This document shows positions 43,225 to 55,074 of a stretch of DNA of 64,000 nucleotides, piece by piece. The position numbers were made by a program, and so were the translations under genes. The notes below the pieces were generated by a model, which saw nothing but the letters and a program-made list of their open reading frames with translations, was not told where the DNA came from and searched no databases. This DNA is from Crocodylus rhombifer (lineage: Eukaryota > Chordata > Crocodylia > Crocodylidae). How positions within the stretch are numbered: the first letter of the stretch is position 1; the number at the start of each line of letters is the position of its first letter. Where the stretch lies: the NCBI GenBank assembly GCA_038503035.1, contig JAVSML010000955.1, positions 67,364 through 131,363 of the forward strand, in the 5' to 3' direction.

Positions 43225-43992
43225 GTAGGGCTATGCCAAGCTTTGGTCCCTGATTTCATTTGGCAGGGATTCGACGCAATTTGGTGGCTGAATCTCTGAA
43301 TCTGAATCAAATCAGAGGACCCTTTAATTTTTCCAAATCGATTTGGAACCCTCCGAATTGATTCAGAGCGATTTGGACATAAATACAGCTTTAAATGATT
43401 TTTCTACATACCTCTAGGTAGCAGGCAGCTTGTGCATGCTGCGATGCTGGGATGCATGGAGTGTCCCACAGAAGCACAGGAGATTCCCCAGTGCGCTCAG
43501 CAGCAGACCCAGAAGTTTACCAGAAGCACTTCTGGTTCACTTCCTAGTTCACTGGGCAGCATGCAGGGGGGGCCCACTGCACCCCCTGGCTCAGTGACTG
43601 GTGTTTCCTGGGTCGGGGGGAAACCCAGGGTCCCCCTGTGGCCTTGCCAAGCTGGGTGGGGGGGCAGTCTGCTCCCTGGCAGAGACAGAAGTGGACTGGA
43701 AGTACTTCTGGTCCACTTCCAGGCTCACTGCTGAGCATGCTGGAGAGCCCCCCATGCTCCTGTGGGATGCATCATGTGCCCCAGCACTGCAGGAATCATG
43801 AGCCAAGCCTCCTACCTCAGGGTATGTGGGGGAATCTTTTAAAGTTGTGCCTGTGTCCGAATCGCTGATTCACTTAATCAGCATAGAATCTTCAGATTTG
43901 GATTCAGCCAAATCGAATCAGGGACAATGATCAAAATCAACGAATCAAATCACTGTCCCCGATTCAGGCCGAATCTGAATCAAATGGAGCCC
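43225..43992. mobile_element. 768-bp MITE, hAT-like, with 9-bp flanking repeat
   Basis: Both flanks are TAATAACCA (43,216-43,224 and 43,993-44,001), so an 8-bp duplication plus one shared base is likely. The ends are inverted: the left begins GTAGGGCT and the right, reverse complemented, begins AGGGCTCC. About 150 bp at each side is a jumble of short palindromic words (GATTCAGATTTGG, AATCGATTTGG, GATTCGGCC). The interior carries a direct duplication: 'AGAAGCACTTCTGGTTCACT' at about 43,527 and 'GGAAGTACTTCTGGTCCACT' at about 43,698. There is no transposase. A 'Chompy' MITE family is described from crocodilians, but I cannot confirm identity. Confidence 0.75.
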
Positions 43993-44074
43993 TAATAACC
44001 AACTTCAGATCAATTAAACTGGAAAGGATTCATTGAAATACCAAAAGTGCACATTTAAGTACAGTTGTACCATT

Positions 44075-45690
44075 TTAATAGTAATAATAATATAATAATG
44101 ATGGTATCACTTGTATTTGAGTATGACTACTGGTACTGGAAATCGGTTGCCACATGTAGGGTTCAGGAAACACTCCAGGGTAAGTTGGTGTCTGTATTCC
44201 CTTCCCTGCTAAGTTGGCCAATGTGGCATGATCATGTTCTGTTGTACCTTCTGCTTCCTTTGCAGCAGAGTGCCAAGGTTGCCTATCATGGGCCGTATCC
44301 TCCCAGGACATTAAGTCCAGCCCAGCAGATGATGTGCCACTTAATGCAGTCCTTGTAGCAGAGTTTGAGATGGACAGTCTTCCTACTTCCTTTTTCATAT
44401 TCACTTAGAGAACTGTTAGGGAGTTGATTGTTGTCTATACATATAACATGACCAACCCAGGTCATTTGCCTCTCTGCTAGCATGGCTTCTGTGCTTGGCT
44501 TGGCTGCCAGTTATAGTACTTTGCTGGCAATTTTGTCAGACCATTTAATTCCCATTATGCTGCATAAGTGGGATTGCTGCAGCCAGTTCAGTTTTTTGAT
44601 ATAGCAATGATAAAGGGGGCAGGTTTCTAACAAGTATATGAGACAAGGCAGCACAATAGCTCTGTAAACTTGACATTTTGTAGATACTTTAATCCCTCCC
44701 CTCCCCCTGTCTTGACAATGTTGTTTTTTGTAGGTGACCAGAAGCTAAGGCAGCTGGCTTAAAGCATGCTGAATGTTCTTTGCTAATGCTGGTGTCATTG
44801 GTAACTGTAATATCTAAGTAGCAAAAGGACTTGATGGTTTTTAATTGGCTGCCTTTCAATTTTATTTCTGGTGGTGGAGGTTTCTTATTGCCAAGAGGTG
44901 GTTGGTACGGGACTTTCTTTTCTTTACATTAATATGGAGGCCAAAAAGGGATGAAGCATGGGCTAAGGAATTTAGTAAACATTTCAGGTCATTCTCAGAA
45001 AGAGCAATAAATTCTGAGACATCAGCATACAGTAGATCCTTTACTTCACTTTGTTGGGATTTGCCTTTGGGCTTGAATCAGCGGAGGTTTAGAAGTCTGC
45101 CACCAAATCATGGAGTTAGGGTGACACCTGTAGTGGTAATATTGTGGTGACTTTCAGCACTCTTTATGCAGCACCAAGAGCAGAGGGGTTGTTCAATTTA
45201 ACTTGGTGAATGGCTTAGTGGGCCACAAGGAGTACTTGAATATTGTCATTTGCATCAAACCAGTCCACATTTCGTTCAGTTGAGACACCAAGGACTTCAT
45301 TAGCTGTTGATTGAACTACAGTTCGAAAGGCACCCCGCCTTTCATTGACAGTTCTGCTTGCTCTTGCGTTGGCACAGTTTGATAGTGCAGTGTGAGTGGG
45401 AGCTGTTAATTGGGTTCTCCCCTCTTCCACAAGAAGTCTCAAAACATCAACACAATATGGTTTTGAGGGAACTTTCTGTCTAGGAGTGTGAATCCTGATG
45501 TTTAGTTTAGTATGGATATGCTGGTAATTAATAGAGCATTTTGCACCTCGCATAGCCCTGGTAATGTAAATATCCCTCAGGTCATTGCAACAAATAATGA
45601 TGATGTAGTCTAGAAATTGCCATCATTTTGACCAAGGGTGCTGCCAAAAGTAGAACCATTTTTCTGGCGTGTTGAAAAAGGTAATAGTAA
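44075..45690 (-). mobile_element. Decayed non-CR1 LINE (endonuclease end to reverse transcriptase)
   Basis: Minus-strand translation in shifting frames gives, in order, the end of an endonuclease ('FLDYIIIICC', 'RAMRGAKCSINYQHI'), a linker ('LGVSTERNVDWFDANDN'), a reverse transcriptase catalytic region ('DLLYADVSEFIALSEN'), a connection part ('VYRAIVLPCLIYLLETC') and a C-terminal block ('RQMTWVGHVICIDNNQLP'). This arrangement and these words belong to a widespread metazoan LINE type distinct from CR1, often mis-annotated as a craniofacial development protein. The 3' end is followed by an A/T trinucleotide run at 44,079-44,100. The element is old and full of stops and shifts. Confidence 0.72.
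44286..45553 (-). pseudogene. LINE endonuclease-reverse transcriptase remnant
   Basis: The longest intact pieces are 45,553-45,215 (112 codons, endonuclease end plus linker) and 44,483-44,286 (65 codons, C-terminal block). The reverse transcriptase catalytic box, usually YADD, reads YADV at 45,029-45,018, so the second aspartate is lost. The endonuclease end, usually W-T-D-H, is also replaced. Between the pieces there are several stops and frame changes. The sequence is recognisable only by the order of conserved words. I leave the clade unassigned. Confidence 0.7.
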
Positions 45691-46140
45691 GCAAAGGAAT
45701 TGTTTACTTACGGAATACTTTTTACATTCCATGAGCTTTGCATGTGCCCGCAGGATTGCAGTGAAAAGAACCAGTTGAAAATATAATACAAGGTTAAAAA
45801 ATAAAACAAAATCTAATTTTAAAACAATGGTTGAAATGCAAAATTTTCATGTAAGTGCACAAAACAAAAATAGTCAATGTTACCATGGTGACTCCATTCT
45901 TAATGCACTTGTTTGTGTTGTAGTGCCTATATACATAAGGATGTGAAGCCACCTATACTCATTTTTACGATGTCATTAACGTGGCTGTACAGCTATATCT
46001 GTTACAGGGGTTTTGCAACCTGTATGGCTCATGTTGAGTTGTGCTTGAATGTCACATACATTGGTATTCTTTCTGCATATACAAATTATGTCACTTTAGT
46101 GTGTGTGTGCATACACATGCACCCTCTATATCTGCAGGTG

Positions 46141-46243
46141 AAGGTGCATTGGGATCTAATGCCTAATCCACACAGTCCTCTGATCATACAATTATAGCAA
46201 GAGGCATGACTGTAGAATCATGCATTAGATCCCATTGCACCTT
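46141..46243. repeat. Inverted repeat, 22-bp arms
   Basis: The arms at 46,141-46,162 and 46,222-46,243 pair with 21 of 22 matches (sequence around GGGATCTAATGC), separated by about 59 bases. This could be a small hairpin transposon or the remains of one. Confidence 0.7.
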
Positions 46244-47579
46244 ATTGCCAGTGAAGGGGAAGCTCTGTACTGGCAAAAAGCAAGCTACCCTTGAGCTGGG
46301 TGTCCCATATATCCCAGTTGATGGACTTCCAGCCACAGGGATACCTCATGCACCACTGGGGCTGTAGGCTTCACACTGGGCATGGTCCACCCCTGCAGCT
46401 AGAAACCTGTCAGCTGACATGGTAGTGTGTATGTACATACGTACACACACGCGTCACTTATGTTTTATTGAATTCCTTGTCATTTCTAATGTTTAAAGGA
46501 CTTTCTATATTGTGGCAGCTGTATCCTATAAATCAATGGCAGCTATTCCCAACTGACCCACAATCTTACTCTTACAAACTGGCTTTATTTTTAGGAAGTA
46601 TTGCAGCAAAAATGGGTCATGAAGAAGAGAGTAGTGACCCTGTGTCTGAATTCAGAAGACATGTGCCACTTGTAAACCAGTGAGAGAGAAGGCACAAATA
46701 TGTTTATAGGAGAAACTGGCAAACCATTTAGTGAAATTAGCATTGCTAGTAGAGCTCAAGAACCAAAGGCAAAGCAAAAATAAAAAAAAAAAGAAAAGTG
46801 CATATTACCAGTTTAATGCTGATTGGTAGAGAGGGTCAGGGCCTCACACAAGACAGCCCACTCAGCCAATCAGTGGCAGAGGAAGGAGGAAAAGGTGCCA
46901 TCTTGGCTGCCTCCTTTCCTGGTAGTAGTTTCCCCCCCTCACACTCCAATGGGCTGGGCCACAGCAGACATTGGCTTCCACTGGGGAACCAGAATTTTAT
47001 TTTTAGTAAAGTTGGCGGTTTTTTGTTTGTTTTTTCATTTTTTTTTCTGGCAATTCCACACAAGATCATGGGGAACACATTTTTGCAGTGATTCCAGACA
47101 CTGCCCTTTTTTGCAGTTTCCATGAAAACCATGAAGTCGTGACTTGAGTAGATCCTTACGTACTGATGCCTGAGAGAGCCAGAGTACTTGTCTCAACACT
47201 ACCTTCAGGCTCATCTGAAAGGGGCTCTAAAGCATGTTCTCTGTGTCTGTTTAAGTTCCAAGTAATTTCCAAGCTCAGGTGGTATATCCATTGTTGCATG
47301 GCAAGAGTGTGTTGTTCAACCTTTCGGCCCTGAAGACTGGATAAGCACTGTGGGACCATCCATAGGCCTTATTTTTTGTGGGCATAGCACATGGGGTCAG
47401 TCTGTGGGTGTTCTGGATCCAGCTTTAGAGAAACCCCCTGTGTCAGAATGACCCTCAAGAACTATCCTAGCCCCAAGTGCATGGGGCAGTGTCATCACAC
47501 TTAGGGGCTCACCACAAGACTAGAAATTTGGTGGTGTCAGAGCTACAGCATTAGCCATAGCTATTACTCACCTGCCACC

Positions 47580-47634
47580 ACATTTCTGGACCTGTGAGAA
47601 GCCCATTGGGCTGGAGGTTAAGAACCACTGTCCT
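47580..47634 (-). mobile_element. hAT-Charlie-like terminal fragment
   Basis: On the minus strand the segment starts CAGTGGTTCTTAACCTCCAG, a terminal motif common to hAT-Charlie-type elements. The opposite end was not found, so its length is unknown; it probably extends leftward to about 47,400. Confidence 0.45.
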
Positions 47635-48185
47635 ATGTGATACAAGCTTTAGACTGTGGCAAGAGCCACTTTTCTATGTGATTGAATAGTGTCTAGCATA
47701 GTGAGGCCTTGATTTGAAATTTCTAGATATTACCATAATAAAAATTCTGAACTTCTGTGAAACTGACATTGTGCCCTTAGCATTCTTAACAGTGGTTTGC
47801 TTTGAACTGTGATCTTTTTTTAAAAAAAATTGAAAAGCAGAAATGTCTTTATAGCAGTATCATAACCCTCAACTTAAGTCATTAGCAAGATTTGGACCTT
47901 TAGTTCCATGCAACAGATCTTGGCTATCCACAGATGGTGAAAATAAGCTGTTTTACTCTTTGAACAAGTCACTGTGTGTGAAAGTATTGAAACAAAGTTA
48001 TAAGCAACTGAAAAATATGACCTTATGAAAGGAAGCATCAGTTAACCTTTTACTATAGGTTGCACTATTTAACACAATATTTACACTGAATATTACTTAA
48101 CAATATATCAATTCAGAAAATAATTGTTAAATAAATGAAGAGCCTATAGATTTTATCTTTTTTGACTAGTATGTCCTAATATTTA

Positions 48186-48211
48186 AAAACAAAACAAAAC
48201 AAAGCAAAACC
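48186..48211. repeat. (AAAAC)n simple repeat
   Basis: About five units with one G interruption. Confidence 0.85.
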
Positions 48212-49616
48212 CTGGTATATTGCTTTGGCAGGTTTTGTCATTTTATATCAAGCTAGCCCCAAACTAAAAAATGCAGCAGGACAGCCACATGCACTTCAGG
48301 AGAAATCAGGTGTCAATAAATATCTGAATGAATATTAGGTCGTAAATTTCAGATATTTGAAGTGTACCATTTTTTTAAAATGACATGCAATATATTTGAT
48401 TTATAAATATCAGGTTGTCAGTGAGTATAAAAAATAGAATTAGGCCTATTGATTGTGTTTACCTTTGTACAAGCATTACTCCATTTTCATTTTAAAGGTT
48501 GTGGATGCAGTTCTTAATCATCCATTTAACAGTTTCATTTTTATTTATAGCAATTTTTTTAAATGTGTTGAACTGCTTTTCTCTGTCCCTAGTAGAAAAC
48601 TAGGAAGTTTCTTTCTTTCTTTTTTTGTTCAATATCAAGAATACAAGTCTTTTCCACAACAATATTTCACTTGAAAAGTGCAGCACAATGACATGTTTGT
48701 TTTATGCTATATACATTTTGCACAACTATTGAGTATGCGGGATTTTTAGCCTTTGCTGGAGCCAGTTTTCCAGGTCCAGAAAATTGTCCACATCGAATGG
48801 GAATGTCACCACATAAATGCCAGCATCCTTGCTGAAGCCAGTGTTACTCACACTGGGTCATTGATCCTCAAGCATCAACTTGATGGGACATTGTTCATGG
48901 ATGCCTGACACTCAACTCACAAAACAAGTGCTCTGCTTTCCAGCTTGGTAATAGCATGTGATCTTGCAGTAGCCAGAGGAAATGCTACAAAAACACATAC
49001 AAGGCATACGCCAAGAAAACAGATTCTGACATTAAAAGCTGGAAAGAGCTGGCTACCAACTGACTTGAATGGCACCCATTTCAGAGTAAAGCATCTTGCT
49101 CTTGGAACAGAGAAGAGACAGCAGAGGATGGAAAAAGTGGAGGAATCCCAACCTGCAGCCTTTTTTCCCCTGTAGAAAGACCTGCAACGTCTATGGATGA
49201 TTCTGTGGCTCAAGGACTGGATTCTAAAGTCACCTCCATACCCATCAGTGAGCTGTGGTAGAGATCATCTCTGAATCAAAGGATTGCTGCTTGTGACCCA
49301 GGTGACCAGATGGAGGAGGAGTCAGGTGCTATAGGAAGTTGTCTCCAGAGCCACGGAGGTAGTCTGGCTCTTACTTCTGTAGAGAGGAGCTTCCAGGAAT
49401 CTCCTGCAGTGGGTTTTGTGAGTAGCCTGTGGAGGAGCTAAGGCTGTGAGCCGGGTGCCTGCATCAGACAGGACACCCAGTTGGGAGTGGGCAGAATAGG
49501 GGAGAAATCTCAGTCAGAGGCAAATCCCAGATTGGGGACAACCCATAGATGAAAGTGGGGAAGGGCCCTGGGAAGAGCAATTCTACATTATACCTAACAG
49601 TAAGGAAAGCTTAGAG

Positions 49617-50430
49617 CAGGGGTGGGCAAAATACAGCCTGAGGGTTAGATTCAGCTTGTCAAATGATTATATGTATCTGGCCTGGAGAGGATCCTCTGAA
49701 AGAGAATTTGTATCTGACCCACAGCTGCCTTGGATTTCAGCACCTCTTGTCCATCTCCCTTCCTCATGCTGTAGCTTGTTGCAACAGCAACAGGTTCAGT
49801 GGTCAGGCAGCCACTCCCCTCCATGGCCCTCTTTCACAGCCCCCAGATAAAGTTCTCCCTGCTGGCAGGGGTGCGGAAGTGCAGGGGGAAGACAGTCCGG
49901 AGGCCCGGGTTATTCAGACCCTATCAGGCTCTGTTGGCCTACTAACATGATGCCATTCTCTGTTCCCAAGTAGTGCTTTTGACTGCACCACATGGATAAA
50001 GGGGAGTGGCAGGCACAGCTCCTGCCCAACCCCAGCTTGGCTTCTACCCCAAGTTCCTAGAATGCAGCTCGGTCAGGCAGGAGCTGTGTTAGCTACTGCA
50101 GCTGCATCTATGTGGCCCAAACTGGTGCCCAAGAATGCAGTACAGCACGAGCCCAGTCACATGTCAAGGACTCAGGGCATGGGAGGAGGGTGCAGGGAAA
50201 AGGGAGAACACAATGTGGCACTGTGCCAGCCAGGCCCAGATAACCCCCTGCCTCATCCTGAGTCCCTGGCACATGGCTGGACTGGCCTGGTGCCATTCCA
50301 TGCTCCTGAATATTGCTTTGGAACATGTGTGCAGCTGGAATGGCTCCTGCCTGACCTGGCCACAAGTTGGGGACTCAGGGCTAGGGCGGGAATGCAGGGA
50401 GAGATATGGGGAGCTCATGTTTGTACATGT
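49617..50430 (-). mobile_element. hAT-type element of the 34.3-kb family, one end clear
   Basis: It begins CAGGGGTGGGCAAAATACAG, which is the right-end sequence of the 34.3-kb element in the opposite orientation. Similarity continues through 'GTTAGATTCAGCTTGT' and 'ATCTGGCCTGG'. The G+C-rich interior extends to about 50,430. The far end and a flanking duplication were not found, so the right limit is approximate. Overlapping open frames of 85-124 codons on both strands are compositional. Confidence 0.5.
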
Positions 50431-51819
50431 CTTTGAATGCCTGTGTGCTCAAAAAAACTCATTAAGTAGCCTTCCAACCCAAATAATTGCTCACCCGTGA
50501 ATTAGAGGAATACAAATCCTAGGTTTCAGTTGGAGTCAGGCTGGAGGATTGGGTTGTGGCTATGATGCTTATGGAGGGTGGCTGAGGGGCATTCTGAGTT
50601 TGGAGTCCTGCTGGGAGTAAGGACTCCAGGTGGGCAGATGCCAAGGGAGAGGCTGAGGTCAGATTAGAGCTTTGCATGGGTACAGGATCCAGCCACCAAG
50701 ATGGCTAAAGCTTTGTGGCTATATGGTGACAGCAGCAGCACAGCATGGGTAGGTGCTCGAAGGGCTGCAACAGAGAGGGAATGAAGCTAAGATAGAGCCT
50801 TGTTTATGTCTGGGATACAGCAGACTGTGTGGGTCAAAACTGAGTAACTGTAGGCCTAGAAGACCCAGGGGGCTGAACCCAGTATAAGGCTGCCAGGCCC
50901 AGTGGATGACTGAGAGAAATCTGTACAGCATGGTCATGGCTATGGGGATGCCTGGAGACCATGGTTATTGCCATTAAGACAATTAAAACCATAAGGCTAC
51001 AATTGGGGCCACTCAAGCTCAGTGTCTGAGAATTGGAATTTGGAGGGGTTTGAGCCCCAGAAGAAGAGAAGTAATATTGAGAGCTCAGCTAAGGGCAGCA
51101 CCAGTAGGATCCATCCAAGTCTCAAGGGGTTGGAGGCAGTCTCCCAGTGTAACATAACATTACATCAAGGCATGGCAGGAACACGTTCCACTTTGTTTTG
51201 TGGAACTTTATGAAGGGGAAGAAAAGGTGCACATTGAGGGACAAAAGGTAAATGTATGAGCTTGGAGTAAATTTCCAGTCTACAGAATTATGACAAAATT
51301 GAGGAATGGACAGATTGAAGCCTGTGTGTCAATACAGGAAGCTAACATGAGGTCCCCACTTTATACTTTGAGGGGTGAGTACCACCAGAGACTATGAAAA
51401 TACCCAATTCTTTGATTATCTCTGAAACTCAAGTCCTAGTTATATGTAATTGCACACACAAAGCCTAAGGCACACAGTAGTCACAGATGTTTGGGAAAAT
51501 GTAGAACCAAGATTGCATAGTAAATAGAAATAAACTTTTGTTTTTCATACTCTAAGTTCAAAATGTATATGCTGGTCACAGACCATTCACAGCCAAGTTA
51601 TTTACATTAGTTATACAAGTACTCTAACCTGGTTTGTGCCCAGTAATTAATTGACATGTGATACATATTCATAGCTAGTGATCAGGTATTATTTTTACTT
51701 GGTCAAGTATGGAAACACAAACTGTCCTGCAGTTAAATATGTATTTTAGGTCACTGGATTCCCACTTTTATATGTTTGACATTATTATTCAGAAATGGGT
51801 AAGTGATTTGGAATTTGTT
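50431..51819. other. Non-coding, no recognised feature
   Basis: No gene, RNA or transposon end that I can support. Confidence 0.5.
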
Positions 51820-51949
51820 AGGCAGACAAGGTTCTTTGGGTAAATCTGATATCATTTATTAGACCAACTCAAATAGTTAGAATTTTTCCAACTATATGAG
51901 CTGGTTTAATAAAAGATATCGGATTTAGCCAAAAAACCTTGTCTGCCTA
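51820..51949. mobile_element. Hairpin element, ~59-bp inverted arms
   Basis: The left arm (51,820-51,878) and right arm (51,890-51,949) are reverse complements at about 85-90%, separated by 11 bases. The arm begins AGGCAGACAAGGTTCTTTGG and contains CTGATATCATTTATTAGACC. The right flank ('CCCAACACAGCTACAACCTA') resembles text that often follows this kind of repeat in reptile genomes, from memory. It is consistent with a very short MITE or a folded-back dispersed repeat. Confidence 0.72.
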
Positions 51950-52512
51950 TGTCCTTAGCCCAACACAGCTACAACCTACACCCTTTGAATGTGTTAGACA
52001 TTTGATGTAGACTTTTTTTTGTTTTGGGGGTTTTTTTTAGGTAGCATATGCATTGCCTTGCTAAAGTTAGTTTTTTCTTGAAATAACTTTTAGATTGCCC
52101 GATTCAATTTATGATTTATTCCATTTCTCATTTTACTTGTATTTTGTTTAGTCACATCTTAGCTGCATGTGGCAACTTATTTCCTGGGAATTGTGTTAGT
52201 ATTTTGAAAAGGTGCTATTCCCTATTGTTATGGACATTCTAACAGGTACCTCACAGGACACAGTAAATTAGGTTTTTATCACTTTGTAGAATGTAACTTT
52301 ATTATGCTGTGCTCAGAATCTATGACCAGATTCTAGAACTGCAGAGGATGAATGATGCAAGTGGAACCTGATATGTTCAATATGTATCTTGATTACTTTT
52401 TGCTTGAATTTTCTGTCTTACAGTTAATAGTTGCACTATCCTGGCTATTAAATACATAAATTAGCAATCCCAGAATTGCATTATTAATTTAAGAGCTGCT
52501 ATAGAACAGACT

Positions 52513-52827
52513 CATTGGGCATTTAATCGCATACTGTTTTGTCCTGCGCTGCACCGGAGATCTGCTGCTTTGGAGCAGACTCAATTAATCAAGTCTGCTC
52601 TGCATGTGAGCTGATGCACACTACACTGCAGTGCGTATAATTGTATAAGCAGCAGAATGTGTATCAGTGCACAGAAAATGGCAGGGTGCACTTTTCAACA
52701 TCTCCAAGATGTTGTAGTTCAAAAGTGCGCTGCTGCTATTTTCTTTGCCCTGATGTGCATTTCGTGTTTATACAACTGCATGTATTGCAACGCTGTGTGC
52801 TTGCACATGTAAAAAAGCCCGCTAATG
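52513..52827. mobile_element. Fold-back MITE-like element
   Basis: The centre is a perfect short hairpin, AACATCT-CCA-AGATGTT (52,697-52,713). Going outward the arms keep pairing imperfectly over at least 75-80 bases, for example 'GTGCACTTTT' with the complement of 'AAAAGTGCGC', 'AGAAAAT' with 'ATTTTCT' and 'TTGTATAA' with 'TTATACAA'. The outer ends (CATTGGGC and GCCCGCTAATG) are also partly inverted. No coding capacity. Confidence 0.6.
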
Positions 52828-55066
52828 TTCTCTCTCTGATCTAAATTATTTTCTAAATGTTTCAGCTGTACTGATATCTGACTGTTTCAGTAAACTGGGT
52901 TTTTTCTTCCCTTCACACAACATTAGTTCTAAACTTTCAGTTAAAAAAAAATGCTAAACCTAATTCTAACGTGATGTAAATTCTGCAAGAAAAATCTCAT
53001 TAGTGTTTGGTTAAAGGAAATTCTGTGTTTTGATTTTTGAATGTCAGACACCAAATAGAAAGTGATAAAGTACCTGCCAAAAAGAATAGCATTATTGTTA
53101 CTTTAGGAATGCCCCATATTTCTGCATAAAGTATACAGTTTTCTTATTTTTCCCCCCAACAAAATACCAATGCTAGCAATAGGCACCCCCTGCCATTGGA
53201 GGGAGCACTTGTTCTGAACATCACTTCTATAAGGAAAAGAAAGTGATCTAAGAAATCCAAATGTATCACTGTCTAGAATAGCTCAGTACTGTAGTAAAAC
53301 TTGATCACAACTATATCTGTCTGCATAGGATTAATGACACACTCTAAAAGATACTTACCTACTATATTATATCTTATATAGTTGCCCTTAGGTATCAGAG
53401 TATTAAAAAACATAATATAACCTAAAAGCTAGTAGTGTTTATTTTGAAGAGTATGTATTGCATGTAAAAAATTTACATAATGCATCAAACAAACCTGATT
53501 TATTCTATTTAGTAGTTACTGCCATACATTTCCTTACTATATTTTTAAGAATTAAAATACCACAAAGAATTCAATTGGTACTCTAACTGATCTTTCTATT
53601 ACTAAGTAGCAATATATACACTTTAAGCAGAATTCTATCCTCAGTTACATTTATTCAATCACATTTCTGTGTTTCAAGGAAATAAAAGAAAACTGTAGGA
53701 CAGAACATATTTTCAAAGGACACCACAACATTTTATTTGTGAGACAAAATTGTGTGTGTGCCATTATGTAATGTGTTGTATCATCATTGCTGAAATAGGG
53801 AACAAAGCACATTCTATTTTTAACTTAAGATGTTAGATGTTTAGCCAATGATATCAGCTATCCCTTCAGATAAAAGAAAGAGAGGTGATCTTAATTGTTT
53901 CAGTGCAACTGGGACAACTATGTTAATAGTTCTCCTTCAGAAATCTGTTTCTTACCTCTTGATCACATAATGCTGACTAGCAATGGGTTAAACAGGGCAT
54001 GAAGGGGGAAAACGGTATTTTATTCTTCATTTTTAGTATGAAGAATAAAAAAAGTTTGCTCTAAATATAAATAAACTGATGAATAATTGAGGAGTATTAA
54101 TTGCAAACAAAGTAAAGGGAAAAAAAAATCAGAATTTGGACCTGGTTATTTTTCATATCCAAAAGTCCAAAATGATGGTTATGAGGCAAGTCTCACCACA
54201 TTTGTATGTCCAAAGTATGAGGTCCAGAAGCCAGCAACGGGTAGAATGGTCAATGTCAATAAAGCCTTGGATGCCCAAAGGAGGACTGTAAGGGCATTCA
54301 TAAATGATGTGGTCGGCTGTCTGAGCTTAAGCACCCCAGCTGCAGCCAGTGTTGTTGGAGAGACCCCTAGAGTACATTCTCACCTTAAACTGTCTAACAC
54401 CCATTCTGAGATTAAGAGCAGTCCAGGCCCAGAGAGGAAGTTACCAGCCTACAGGGTGGAAGCTGGTATTAGGGACAAAGTTCTTAAGGCACAGTTCTTG
54501 TGCAGCATGTTGCCTGCTACACTGATGGAGGTCCATGCTGTAGGTGACAGAACATCTGAAGATTTGATGAGCTTATTAGCCTGAGTGAAGAACAGGTTCT
54601 GAGACTTAAGGTAGTTTGTTTTCTGGCTTGCAGTTACTAGGCTGAGTGCAAAAATTGGTCCAGAACTTGGGGTTTGAAGTCTAGGGCCAGGGTAGTAGCT
54701 TGTTTTTGGATGTCAGGGTGGGAGATACCTGAGAGGACTGGAAAGCAGTCAACTGGAGTTGACATATGGCATCCAGTCATGATCCTCATAACCCAAAAGA
54801 AATGGTTGTGATTGAGTTAGCACTTTTCACCTTGAAAGTGCTTTCCCCTCATTAAAGACTACATTCCCAAGAGGGAAATAGGAATTGTATTCCTTCTTAT
54901 GGGGCTATGGTCAGAAAGAAAGTGCTTCATCTGAACACAGCCTACTCCTCAATAGATGTTGGGTGTTTTGCAATGGGTTGATAGACTTTTAAGAACTCCC
55001 ACCATATTTAGAGTAGATTGTTTTATGTCTGTGTTTGCAAGTGGCCATTATGACAGAGGCAGCTGA
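52828..55066. other. Non-coding, A+T-rich, one unexplained open frame
   Basis: Unique-looking DNA without repeats I can name. It includes the 165-codon frame listed separately. Confidence 0.45.
54087..54584 (+). CDS. Unrecognised 165-codon open frame, doubtful
   Basis: I do not recognise this protein. The translated sequence has balanced composition, with Lys- and Ser-rich parts ('QSKGKKKSEFGPGYFSYPKV', 'SEIKSSPGPERKLPAYRVEA') and no signal peptide, membrane segment or known motif. The start used is not clearly an ATG in good context. It lies in an A+T-rich region where a chance frame this long is less likely than in the G+C-rich element interiors, which is the only argument for it. It could be an old retroelement scrap, an exon with its flanks, or chance. 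No partner gene is near. Confidence 0.2.
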   Translation: MRSINCKQSKGKKKSEFGPGYFSYPKVQNDGYEASLTTFVCPKYEVQKPATGRMVNVNKALDAQRRTVRAFINDVVGCLSLSTPAAASVVGETPRVHSHLKLSNTHSEIKSSPGPERKLPAYRVEAGIRDKVLKAQFLCSMLPATLMEVHAVGDRTSEDLMSLLA

Positions 55067-55074
55067 GTCATAAG

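Larger units (their letters stand above)
45691..49616. other. Non-coding, with small repeats
   Basis: Contains a 22-bp inverted repeat (46,141-46,243), a hAT-like end near 47,611-47,634 and an (AAAAC)n run (48,186-48,211). Otherwise I see only short open frames without support. The 94- to 100-codon frames at 45.9 and 46.8-47.1 kb lack conserved motifs and flanking splice sites. Confidence 0.45.

Noticed and set aside
53981..54600. CRISPR array, operon or other prokaryotic system anywhere in the window
   Set aside because: No direct-repeat-spacer arrays, no ribosome-binding pattern and no gene clusters. The sequence is clearly vertebrate.
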